Assembly: GCA_963790715.1 (NCBI GenBank)
Contig: CAWBPN010000010.1
Span: forward strand, 412,453 to 476,452
Reading direction: 5' to 3'
Length of the DNA: 64,000 nt
Origin: DCFW01 sp963790715
Lineage (GTDB): Bacteria > Bacteroidota > Bacteroidia > Bacteroidales > Bacteroidaceae
Below, piece after piece: positions 55,305-64,000 of the stretch (positions are counted from its first letter, which is position 1; the number at the start of each line of letters is the position of its first letter). The notes below the pieces were generated by a model that was given only the letters and a program-made list of their open reading frames with translations, searched no databases and was not told where the DNA came from. The translations under genes were made by a program, and so were the position numbers.

Positions 55305-56922
55305 TTAAGGTGTGATTATGCGATATTTTATTTCTGCCGGAAGTTTACAATTTTTAATAAGAACCAGTGTTTTTCTCTTTAAAGCGATACCAAATTCGCG
55401 AAAATATTCAGTTTCCAAAATTTTGTAATCCGAATTATCAGTTTCTATTTGAAATTGAAAACTTTCATTTTGAATTTCGAAACCATTTCCCTTAAAATTA
55501 AGTTCACAACCCGGAGAAAAATTAATAAAACTTTTTACTAAGTGTTTTCCACTTCCCTCAATTTTATCACAAATTTCTATTTCCCTGCCGGAACCGGAAA
55601 TCTCAATATTTCTGGAATGCTTTATTTTATCACCAATTAAATGTGAATAACCATTATATTCACCGGAAAACGAAAATAAATCCTTTTCTGATTTCACTTT
55701 TATATTTACCGGTTTGTACCTTCTTGCAACCCTGAAACTCCCCCAGCATTCAACCTGATCGGTATCATCAATATTAACTGTATTGTGTGCAGAAGTGGAT
55801 CTGCAATAGTTTCTTCTGCCGCCATTCTCATACTCATAAACACCCGTATCTGTTATAATTTTTTGCCCTTTTACAGAAAGTTCGAAACTGAAAATATCCG
55901 GGTGAGAATGTGCAGGAAGATAATCGGGACCAATTTCTCCGGCATCAAGTATAAAACAGGTTTGATCATTTTTGTAAATATAATAGCCTGTTTCAGGATA
56001 TTGCCTGCTTTTTTCATCTGTTCTAATTTCCAGTGAATTGGCATATTTCAATAACTCCTCGGTAACGGGTGTAATCCCTTCCGCAGAATCATTAAAAAGA
56101 GCTATATTTCCATCCGGGTGTGTAATATCTTTCTGGAAAAATCAGCATTTTTTCAATTGTAGTTTTCAGCATAAGGGAAAAATCGTCAGTGTTATCGCAA
56201 ATATTATACATATCCAAAAAACCATGAAGCATTATTGAATGATACATGGGTGATCTTTCAAAATAACCGCCGTCTTCCAAAACCTGAACAGGAATTTCCT
56301 TTTTAAATATTTTAACTGCTTTTCTTAACCATTTCCCGGATTCTCCCTGACCATTAAAATACTTTGCTGCAAAAAATAAAGATTTTGCATTTTCGAGATA
56401 ATGGTTTCCGGGAAAATAAAATTCCATATTTCTGTACAAAAAGGTGGCTTGACTGTAAATACTCTTAATTATTCTTTCATCAGCAGGATTAAGCTTTATC
56501 CAATTTATAAGTCTTAGCGAAAGCGGATACGAATGCCAGCCTGTTCCCTTTCCGACAGGATTATTATCAATCCATTCAATACACAGTTTTTCAAAATCAC
56601 TTTTTTTTAGTAGAAAGGCAAAGTTAAAATAATGGAGATTAAATCTCCAAAGAAGCGGCAAATCCGGGTTGTCCCAAACAATGGGTGTTCCAATTTCCTG
56701 TTTATTATTCAGAAAATTAAATGTCCCTTTTCCTATTTCCTCCGGTGTATTCAATAAATCGTGAAAGAGAAAAGCTGACCGGTTTGATACATTTCCTGTT
56801 AACCCGACCGGAACTTGAGGAAGTTTTGTTTTAAATATTCTTTTTTTTAAGTGCGAAAACAACCTGCCAAAAGTTTGTTCCGGCTTAAGGTATTTTAGTG
56901 TATGATAATAACGCAAAATCAT
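55305..56922 (-). pseudogene. Heparinase II/III-family protein, frameshifted
   Basis: The N-terminal frame (56922 to 56092) has the alpha/alpha-toroid start (LRYYHTLKYLKPEQTFGRLF, LWRFNLHYFNF, HYLENAKSLFFAAKYF and ERSPMYHSIMLHGFLD). The C-terminal frame (about 56100 to 55305) has the heparinase II/III beta domain, with YLPAHSHPDIFSFEL and STSAHNTVNIDDTDQ. One or more indels near 56051-56100 split them. The family cleaves uronic-acid glycans and is often found within exopolysaccharide clusters. The ATG overlaps the stop of the upstream glycosyltransferase (ATGA), so gene order and coupling are intact and the indels look local. Confidence 0.8.
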
Positions 56923-58044
56923 TTTGAATTTTCTTCGATTGCGTTGATAATATGATCTTTCATCCGCTTGCCGACTATTTTCCAGGTATAATTTACAGTA
57001 ACAAGCTGGTAACCGTATTCGCCAAATTCTTTGCATTTTTCAGGATTATCTAATAATAATATTAATCGCCGAGATTATACCCTGAACATCACCCGGTTCA
57101 ACCAAATAGCCATTTTTATCATTCTGTATAAAATCCGGAATTGCCCCAATGTTTGTGGCAACTACCGGAAGTTTGTAAAGCATTGCTTCGAGGTACACCA
57201 AACCGAATGGTTCCCTCTTTGTAGGCATGCAAAAAACAGCGGCATTTTTATAATATCCGGGGACTTTTTCCAACGGAATTTTTCCAAGAACCTGGCAATT
57301 GGCATTTTTTATTTTAGGACTCGCACCTATTATTACAAGCTTCGCATCCGGGTGTTTTTTAACAATTTCTTTAAATGCTTCAAATAAATCCGGTCCGCCC
57401 TTTCTTTCCCAGTCAATTCCAACAAACAGTATAATTTTGTTCTTGTATCTTTCAATACTTGCTGAAATATTCTCTATATCAACGTTTACTCCCTGCGTAT
57501 ACACAAACTACCTTTTCAGCCGGGCAAACATATTCCGAAATAATTGATCGTGTAATATTTGAACTGTATGTAAAATTTAATAGTGCATTTTTGTAAATCG
57601 ATTTTTCCAATTCTATTATTTTAGGAGATAGCAGCGAGTTCAATTTAAATAGAGGATATGCAAGATTAGCCAAATGGGTATGATCAGTATATATGAAATG
57701 CGGAAGTCCTTCCAGACTTGTGTCGAAAACTGATCCGATTTGGAATGAAAAATAATAATTCTCTTTTTTAATTCTTTATTTACAATCTGTTTTATTTTGT
57801 TGAACAAATAAACTGTCCGGAAGTAAACATATTTCTTGAAGTTCTTTTTCCCAAGAAAAACATCAAGACCATATTCTTTTAGAGTATGAAAAATATTTAT
57901 TGATGCAACGGATTTGTTTTTTTTGATCAAATCAACTATTCGGAAAATATCAAAATTATAATCCGGAAAATTCTCTTTCAGAATTCTTAATGTGTTATCA
58001 GTCTGCGGATGATGATGAGCGCTTATAAAAGCTATTTTCTTCAT
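56919..58044 (-). pseudogene. GT4-family glycosyltransferase, frameshifted at least three times
   Basis: Pieces in different frames read as one protein: MKKIAFISAHHHPQTDN at the start, LANLAYPLFKLNSLLSP, then TQGVNVDIENISAS, IILFVGIDWERKGGPDLFEAF and PFGLVYLEAMLYKLPVVATNIGAIPDF (GT4 nucleotide-binding EX7E-type region). The end is GEYGYQLVTVNYTW and AIEENSK. Frame changes fall near 57050, 57480-57500 and 57640-57670. It would add a sugar during assembly of the surface glycan. Confidence 0.78.
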
Positions 58045-58071
58045 AAATTGTTCTTCCGTATTTAACGTTAT

Positions 58072-59934
58072 CTATTCCGTGTCAGTTCTGTTATTTTTAA
58101 TCCAAAAACTAAGGTAAAGTAATTGATAAAGCTTATACGAGTTATTCTTTCGTCCGGAAAAATGTTCATTTATAATCAGGTTTACGTTCTGCTTATCGAG
58201 AACAGAAAATAAGCCGTTTGTTTTGAATATTTCTTCAAACCCATCGCTTCCAATTTTATTTACAGCTGCATCAAGCGGAGGATTAAATCCGGTTTTCTTT
58301 CTGTAAATAAGACTTTTTAGGCAAAGTTTTTTCCAGAAGCTTTTTTAAGACAATTTTAGTTACAAACAATGAAACTATTTTATTATCAGGCGTATTCATC
58401 ATCATTTCAAATAATTCGCGGGTTGCCAATGGAACTCTTACTTCAATACTTTCCTGCATACTTGATTTATCGGCTACTGCAAAATTATGCGCCAGAAATC
58501 CGGAAAGATCCATAGAGCATTGCCTGTTTGAAAAGTGATAAATGTCCTGAACCTGCAAGAATTTTATCCATTTTGTTTACGAACTTATCAACGCCTGCTT
58601 CAAAACTTAATAATTTGCCAATTTCCTCTTTTCCAAAATAACCTACCAAACCTGCATAACCAAGAATAAAATTTTCTTCTTTTAAGAATGTGTTAAAACG
58701 GTCAATTTTTTTTGCAAAACTTTTCATTTGCCGAAAAACTTATTCACAATTAAAGATATACTTTTATAAAACGAGGAACATTTTACAAGCTGATACCGGG
58801 GATATCCGCCAAATAATTCATCGGCTCCCATTCCGCTGAGCATTACTTTATAACCGTTTTTCCGTGCAATTCGCGAAATTATCCTACTGGGAATAAATGT
58901 GTAGTCGCTAATTTAATTCTTCTGAAAGTAGACTCAACTTATCAACAAGGTTTACAAATTCCCCTTCGCTACGTTCATCTGCATTTATTACGTGCGAATC
59001 AGCATTATATATTTTCCCCTTATTTTCGGCATAATAGAAATCATTTTCTATACCTGCCTGTTTTACTTCTTCTTCATCAAATTTAATGATAAATGATTTT
59101 ATGCTGTTTTTCAGGTGCGAAAGTATAATACTCGAATCAATTCCGCCGCTGAAAAACAACCCGACCGGAACATCGGCAATTAAATGATCGTGTACCGAGT
59201 TTTTAATTATTTTACCAGTATTTGTTTTTTCAATAGTGACTCCTGATTTTTTTACAGGATCCCAGTATTTTATTTTTTCCATCAAAACCCGGTTATCTTT
59301 AAGTTTAACCTTTATGCAATGTCCCGGTTCAAGTTTTTTTATTCCGACAAACCCTGTATCTGGAGGATATAAAAATCCGTTAAGTAAAAATTCCGGCAAA
59401 ACCTCTTTATCAATCTGCTTTTTAATTCCTTTAAAACTGAACAGAGGGTGAATTTCGGACGAAAACACAAATTTGCCTGAATCATTATAATAGTAAAATG
59501 GTTTTATCCCTATCTGATCACGTGCGCAAAACAGTTCTTCTTTTTCTATATTATAAACTGCAAAAGCAAACATGCCATTCAACATATTCAGCGCTTTTTC
59601 GCCAAATTTAATATATAAATTCAGGAGTACTTCTGTGTCGGAAGATGTACGGAATTCGAATTCTTTCAACTGCTCTTTAAGTGATTTGTAATTATAGATT
59701 TCCCCGTTGAAAATTATTACATAATTTCCGTCCGTTGAATAAATGGGCTGATTAGCAACTTCAGAAAGGTCAATAATACTGAGCCGCACGTGACCAAGTT
59801 GTGTATTACAGGTTTGCTCCGGTTTGTTTATGTACACCGGTTCCATCCGGTCCCCGATGCTTTATTAAATGAAGTTTTTCGCTGACATTTTCAGAATATC
59901 CTTTTTCAGAAATGTATCCTAAAATTCCGCACAT
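58072..59934 (-). pseudogene. asnB: Asparagine synthase (glutamine-hydrolysing), frameshifted
   Basis: The N-terminal glutaminase starts MCGILGYISEKGYSEN with the nucleophile Cys2, and an indel near 59846-59860 shifts frame before LGHVRLSIIDLSEVANQP. The synthetase domain has FFSGGIDSSIIL (PP-loop), then MGADELFGGYPRY, with further frame changes near 58905, 58740, 58500-58560 and 58290, ending NNSYKLYQLLYLSFWI. AsnB-like enzymes are common in polysaccharide clusters, where they amidate uronic or amino sugars. The number of indels in one essential-type gene argues for sequence errors rather than decay. Confidence 0.82.
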
Positions 59935-59935
59935 A

Positions 59936-60986
59936 CTAACTTTTCTTTAAAAGTTTTGAACATAAATCCAAATATTTTTCCGCAATAGTTTTTGAATTAA
60001 ACTCCTGCGCTTTTACGAGTGATCTTTTTTTCAATCTGATTAATTCGTTTCTGTTTTCGTCAATATACTTTACGGCTTTAACAATTTCGTTACTGCTGCG
60101 CGGTTCAAACATCAATGCATCTGTTTTATCATCAAGCATTTCTTTAAGCGAAGGTAAATTAGTACATAAAATTGCCAGTCCGCAGGAAAGCGCCTCGATT
60201 ACAATTCCCGGATAACCTTCCTTATAACTCGGAAGTATTAGGGCATCGTACTGTTTTAATTTATTTAGTACTTCTGCGGATGGCAAAACTCCCCCGTAAT
60301 TAACTTTTGTACCATTAAATACTTTTTTATCCAGACCATCATAAAAAGGTCCGTAAATATCAATTTTTACATTATTTAATTCGTCAGCAGCTTTAATTAA
60401 TTCAAATATACCTTTTTCATTTCTAACATGCGAAATAAAAACTACCTTTAACTTTTCACCCGGATTATTCATTATTTCAATTTTCTCTTTCGGCATTTTT
60501 CTGTGATTAGGAAGCCAGTGTACATTATTATGCATCGGGGAAAAATCACTAATCAATTTTTTTGTTTCAAGCAGCAGTAAATCCGATTTTAACACCATGT
60601 TTTTAACAATAAATTTACCTACAAGATTTGTATGCTGAAAATATTGATAAAAATCTCCTCCGAACAATCTGAAAACTAATTTTTTATTAAATATTTTTGA
60701 TAAAATATATACAAGAGGAGTAATTGTAATTAATCCGTGGTTAGATGTGCATGCACACAAATAACATCTGTGTTTTTAGCATTCCTGGTTATTTTCCAAA
60801 AAAGGCGTAGTAATAACAAAGGGGCAAGACTTCTTAAATTTGCATCTATTATAACAAATTCAACAATTCGCCCATCAGTTCCAGCTCTTTAGTTAATAAT
60901 TCAAATAAAACTGTTGCTCCGCCTAACGGAGGAGGCAGAGGACCAATCAGTAGTATTTTTATTTTATCCATAGAGTCAGTCATCAT
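59936..60986 (-). pseudogene. GT4-family glycosyltransferase, frameshifted near the N-terminus
   Basis: The start (from the ATG at 60986, overlapping the previous stop as ATGA) reads KIKILLIGPLPPPLGGATVLFELL, a GT4 opener. One indel near 60855-60870 moves to the frame that continues through FNKKLVFRLFGGDFYQYF, KLKVVFISHVRNEKGIFELIKA, LILPSYKEGYPGIVIEALSCGLAILCT and ends CSKLLKKS. EGYPGIVIEA is the nucleotide-sugar-binding E-x7-E region. It precedes asnB by 1 bp. Confidence 0.78.
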
Positions 60987-62120
60987 TTTTTATCTTTCTT
61001 TATTAGTTCATAACAAACATCGAGATACTTGTTAATTGATTTTTCTACGCTAAAATCCATTGCTCTTTCTACAAGCATTTCCTTTCCGGGAGGATTCTGT
61101 AAACATTTTATCATAACTTTCTGCAAGACTTTTATAATCTCCAACGGGAGATAAAAGTCCGTATTTCCCATTATTAAGTACTTCCTCCGGTCCACTCGGG
61201 CAATTGGTGCTTACAGTCGGGCAGCCGATGCAATTGATTGAATTAGCACTCCCGGCAGACCTTCCCATCTGGAGGATGAACGAAAAGTGAAGCCCGGGAA
61301 AGAAATGCAAACGGATTCTGAACAAATCCCGGCATAGCAACTTTAACTTCTAAATTTAATTCCTTAATAAGTTTAATTAAATTAACTGTTTCGGGATCAT
61401 TACTATCGCTTTTCCCCAGTATCAGAAGTCTGGAAGGAATTACATTATTAACCTCGTTAAACGCACGCACAAGCGTTTGGAAATCCTTTTGCTGCGATAT
61501 TCTTCCAATGCCGAGGATAACAGGCAAGCCTTTGTCATTTATCCATGGATGCGGGCAATGCTCCTTAGCTTTTTCAAATATTTCTTCGCTTACTACAGGA
61601 TTATGGATAAGTTCAACTTTTGTTTCCGGCAATTTCAAAAAATTTATCAGATCAGTGTAAACACCTTCGGAAATGGCAATTATTTTATCTCCGTGCGGAT
61701 AAACTTTACCGGCTGCAAAATTTATTATTTTTTCCCAAAATGATAAACCGGAACCGCTCTCAACAGAAAAAGTTGTTGCTTCACGGAGAAGTAATTTTGT
61801 TTTTACGCCTGCTAATTTGCGTGCAATTACTGCGGCGATTTAACACGGCTTAAAGTGGAGATAAGTATGTCCGGATTACTGTTTTTAAGATAGTTTTTCA
61901 AAGCGCCGACGGATTTAATAACCCTCGGAGATTTCAAATCAATTAAATTAATGTTTTCAGGCACTTCGGATAAATACGAGCCAACCGCTTCCGACAGAAC
62001 CAAATCAACTTTCATCCCTGCTGCGCTCAATCCTTTGGCAAGATTCAACATCATTCTTTCGGCGCCGCCTCCCCTAAGATTGGCAACAAGAACAGCTATA
62101 TGTAATTCCTTTTTAATCAT
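60983..62120 (-). pseudogene. GT4-family glycosyltransferase, several frameshifts
   Basis: The ATG at 62120 overlaps the epimerase stop (ATGA). The pieces read HIAVLVANLRGGGAERMMLNLA (acceptor-side GGGAE motif), PDILISTLSRVKSPQ, then after a frame change (61640-61830) VELIHNPVVSEEIFEKAK, LPVILGIGRISQQKDFQTLVRAF and LNLEVKVAMPGFVQNPF. It ends VCYELIKKDKK. Frame changes also occur near 61243-61340 and 61195. GRISQQKDF is typical of GT4 enzymes that use UDP-sugars. Confidence 0.75.
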
Positions 62121-63072
62121 TTTTCAAAAGAACGCAACCATTTACAGTATCGTTCAATACCCTCTTCTATTTTTATTTTAGGATTATAATCAAGCATTCT
62201 TCTGGATTTTTCAGTATCGGCAAAAGTTCTTTCAACATCTCCCGCCTGCCGCGAGCCGAACTCCACTTTTGCTTTTTTATTCAGATTTTTTTCAAGAAGA
62301 CTTACAAGATCGCTCAATTTTACAATCTGCGACTCCCCAAGATTAAAGATTTCGTAGCCTTTTACTCTGTCAATGCTGTTCATAAGTCCGTTTATTATAT
62401 CATCAACATAGGTATAATCCCGTGATGTTGATCCGTCGCCATCGTAAAGTGTTATTGTTTGATCGTTAATTATACTGTTTGCAAATTTTGCTATTGCCAT
62501 TTCGGGTTTTTGTTTTGGCCCGTAAACAGTGTGAAAAAATCTGTAGCAGGATATGTTGAAATTATAAAGAGAGTGATATGTGTAGCAGAGGAGTTCCCCG
62601 CTTTTTTTCGTTGCCGGCATAAGGCGGATAGGATTATCCACATTATCCGATTCTGAAAAAGGCAGCTTTTTGTTGTTGCCATAATCCGAAGACGAAGATG
62701 CAAAAAGCAAATCTTTTACTCCGCACCGGCGCATGGTTTCGAGGATGTTAATTGTCCGAAAACGTTTGTTTCGTAGTAACCGACCGGATTATTAAGCGAA
62801 GGACGAACACCTGTTTTGCAGCCAGATGAATAACCAGATCAATTTTCTCTTTATCAAATATTTCATCAAGCAGGTTTTTATTCAGGATATCTCCTTCATA
62901 AAACTTAAAATTATCATTTGTTAAAAACGGCTGTATATTTTTTCTTTTATATTTCTGTCTAAAAGGGATCGAAGTTATCGATACTGACAACTTTGTAATT
63001 TTCGCCAAGCAGGCGTTCAATTAAGTTTGAGCCGATAAAACCCGCCCCGCCGGTCAACAAAATAGTTTTCAT
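62117..63072 (-). pseudogene. NAD-dependent sugar epimerase/dehydratase (UDP-uronate 4-epimerase-like), frameshifted
   Basis: The ATG at 63072 begins MKTILLTGGAGFIGSNLIE, the Rossmann GxxGxxG. Two further frames supply DKEKIDLVIHLAAKQ and, from 62734, LLFASSSSDYG through CKWLRSFEK. In the active-site stretch the literal reading is NPIRLMPATKKSGELL, where the family has NPxxPYAATKKxGE with the catalytic YxxxK. Adding one base at 62626/62627 and removing one at 62614-62617 restores P-Y-A-A-T-K-K. This indel pair, inside an otherwise perfect stretch, points to sequencing error. It would make an activated uronic acid or related sugar for the cluster. Confidence 0.82.
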
Positions 63073-63106
63073 ATGTTAATTCCCCTTTGTCTTAAAAGAA
63101 AATCAA

Positions 63107-63640
63107 TTAAATTGTTTTATAAATTTCCGCCATCAGATTGGCATATTTGCTTTTTGAAAAATTTTCAAGCCCTATTTTAGCAATTATCTTTTTAATTTAC
63201 CCGTTGATTGAATATACTTGTTAATTTTTAAATAGTAATCTTCAATTTTTGCTTTGTTCGGAAGCACAAGTCCCAGATTGTTTTCAGCAACAAAATTGCT
63301 GTAATCGCCCACATATTCCGAAATCAGAACCGGCAAACCGGTCATAACATATTCGGCAAATTTTGTTGGGGCAGCTACTTCATTAAGCGGATCTCTTTCA
63401 CGCAAAAGCACTCCCATATCGCTAGCCATAAGAAAAAGCTGAGACTTCATCACGTTTTGCATTTTTTATGTAATAGTGACCTTTTATTAATTTTTTTTCG
63501 GCCATTTTGTTGCTGCAACTACAGATGGAGTTAAAACAATAAAAAAAACATTTTTGTTTTTATTCATCATCTCACCCATAATTTCAAAAATCGTATCCGA
63601 ATAATGCCAGTATCCAATTCCACCGGAAGCAGCAAAAATC
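63107..63640 (-). pseudogene. Glycosyltransferase (GT4-like) C-terminal part, cut by junction and frameshifted
   Basis: Frames together read FAASGGIGYWHYSDTIFEIM at the cut end, then VFFIVLTPSVV, MASDMGVLLRERDPLNEVAAPTKFAEYVMTGLPVLISEYVGDY (the usual GT4 donor-binding region) and, after a frame change near 63184, FSKSKYANLMAEIYKT. The N-terminal half is missing because the sequence turns GC-rich at about 63640. It is the first visible gene of the minus-strand polysaccharide operon. Confidence 0.65.
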
Positions 63641-64000
63641 GGGGGCCGAGGCGCGGTCCGGCCGGCCCTCGCCTTCATCTACGACGGCGATACTCCAGTC
63701 GTCAGCGCCAGGGTGCCATCCCCGCCGTCACGCTGAAGTCCCGAAATCTTCTTCGCTCACAACTGGTTTGGAGCCGGAGCGCGGTTTTCCAGAGAATCCG
63801 CCGATGGTCCGTTAGGACCATATCCCCGGTGAGGATGCTCCCCGTAAGGTTGCTGCCGATCCGCAAAGGCGGCCCATTGCAAACAGTGGAGAGCAGCATG
63901 GTCAGGTCGAACGTTGCAGCAATTATCACCCTAGCGGCATGGTTTCGGCGTCGGGGTCGCGATTAGCTGAAGTCACCGAGATCGAGGTGGTTCAGCGCGG
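63641..64000. other. GC-rich terminal segment of foreign origin
   Basis: Composition changes abruptly from AT-rich to strongly GC-rich (for example GGCGCGGTCCGGCCGGCCC at about 63650). Several short open frames exist on both strands, as expected for GC-rich DNA. None matches a family I can name, and none continues the glycosyltransferase to the left. Confidence 0.75.

Noticed and set aside
63702..63929. Open frame on the minus strand in the GC-rich tail
   Set aside because: GC-rich DNA gives long chance frames; no recognisable motif or neighbour supports it.

Overview
The window looks like one contig from a Bacteroidota bacterium, most likely order Bacteroidales. The gene families fit (GLPGLI protein, TonB-dependent receptor, DUF4923-type protein, Bacteroidota-style polysaccharide tyrosine kinase). 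Most transcription units also start behind the Bacteroidota -7 box TAnnTTTG, often with a TTTG box about 20 bases upstream. No rRNA, tRNA or CRISPR array was recognised.

Region 1 (1-13.4 kb) is a very AT-rich accessory island and the most interesting part. It encodes three paralogous precursor peptides that share a 26-27 residue leader ending in GG or a degenerate form of it, each with a six-cysteine core (one needs a one-base frame correction). Around them lie a truncated DsbA/VKOR-type thioredoxin domain, two paralogous exported thioredoxin-fold proteins, a TonB-C-domain protein, a glycosyltransferase with a decayed second copy, a LanC-like protein without recognisable zinc ligands, and a complete C39-peptidase ABC exporter with HlyD and TolC partners. 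Together they suggest synthesis, oxidation, possible glycosylation, leader removal and secretion of small disulfide-rich peptides.

Region 2 (13.5-26.3 kb) holds an M16 peptidase, a GLPGLI protein and a TonB-dependent receptor, then a gene-poor scar with fragments of a mobile-element primase and a RhuM-like protein on either side of an intact AAA ATPase, then a GH31 glycosidase gene with one in-frame stop.

Region 3 (26.3-54.3 kb) is ordinary chromosome: MATE transporter, acetyltransferase, HAD phosphatase, recR, ysxC, a hexuronate-catabolism block (eda, kdgK, frameshifted LacI-type regulator, uxaA) with a palindromic operator candidate, Wza/Wzc-like export genes, trxB, a second M16 peptidase, rplU-rpmA, serS, a two-subunit NfnAB-type oxidoreductase, panE, a PAS histidine kinase, a Cof phosphatase, ogt and a TPR-like lipoprotein.

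Region 4 (54.3-63.64 kb) is a minus-strand surface-polysaccharide cluster (glycosyltransferases, sugar epimerase, asparagine synthase, heparinase-like protein, WecA/MraY-type transferase). Almost every gene is interrupted by small indels, although reading can be restored and start/stop overlaps are intact. It begins where the TPR-like gene and the WecA-type gene run into each other. Region 5 (63.64-64.0 kb) is abruptly GC-rich. Regions 4 and 5 look like sequence from other genomes joined by misassembly, with region 4 also error-rich, though horizontal transfer cannot be excluded from sequence alone.
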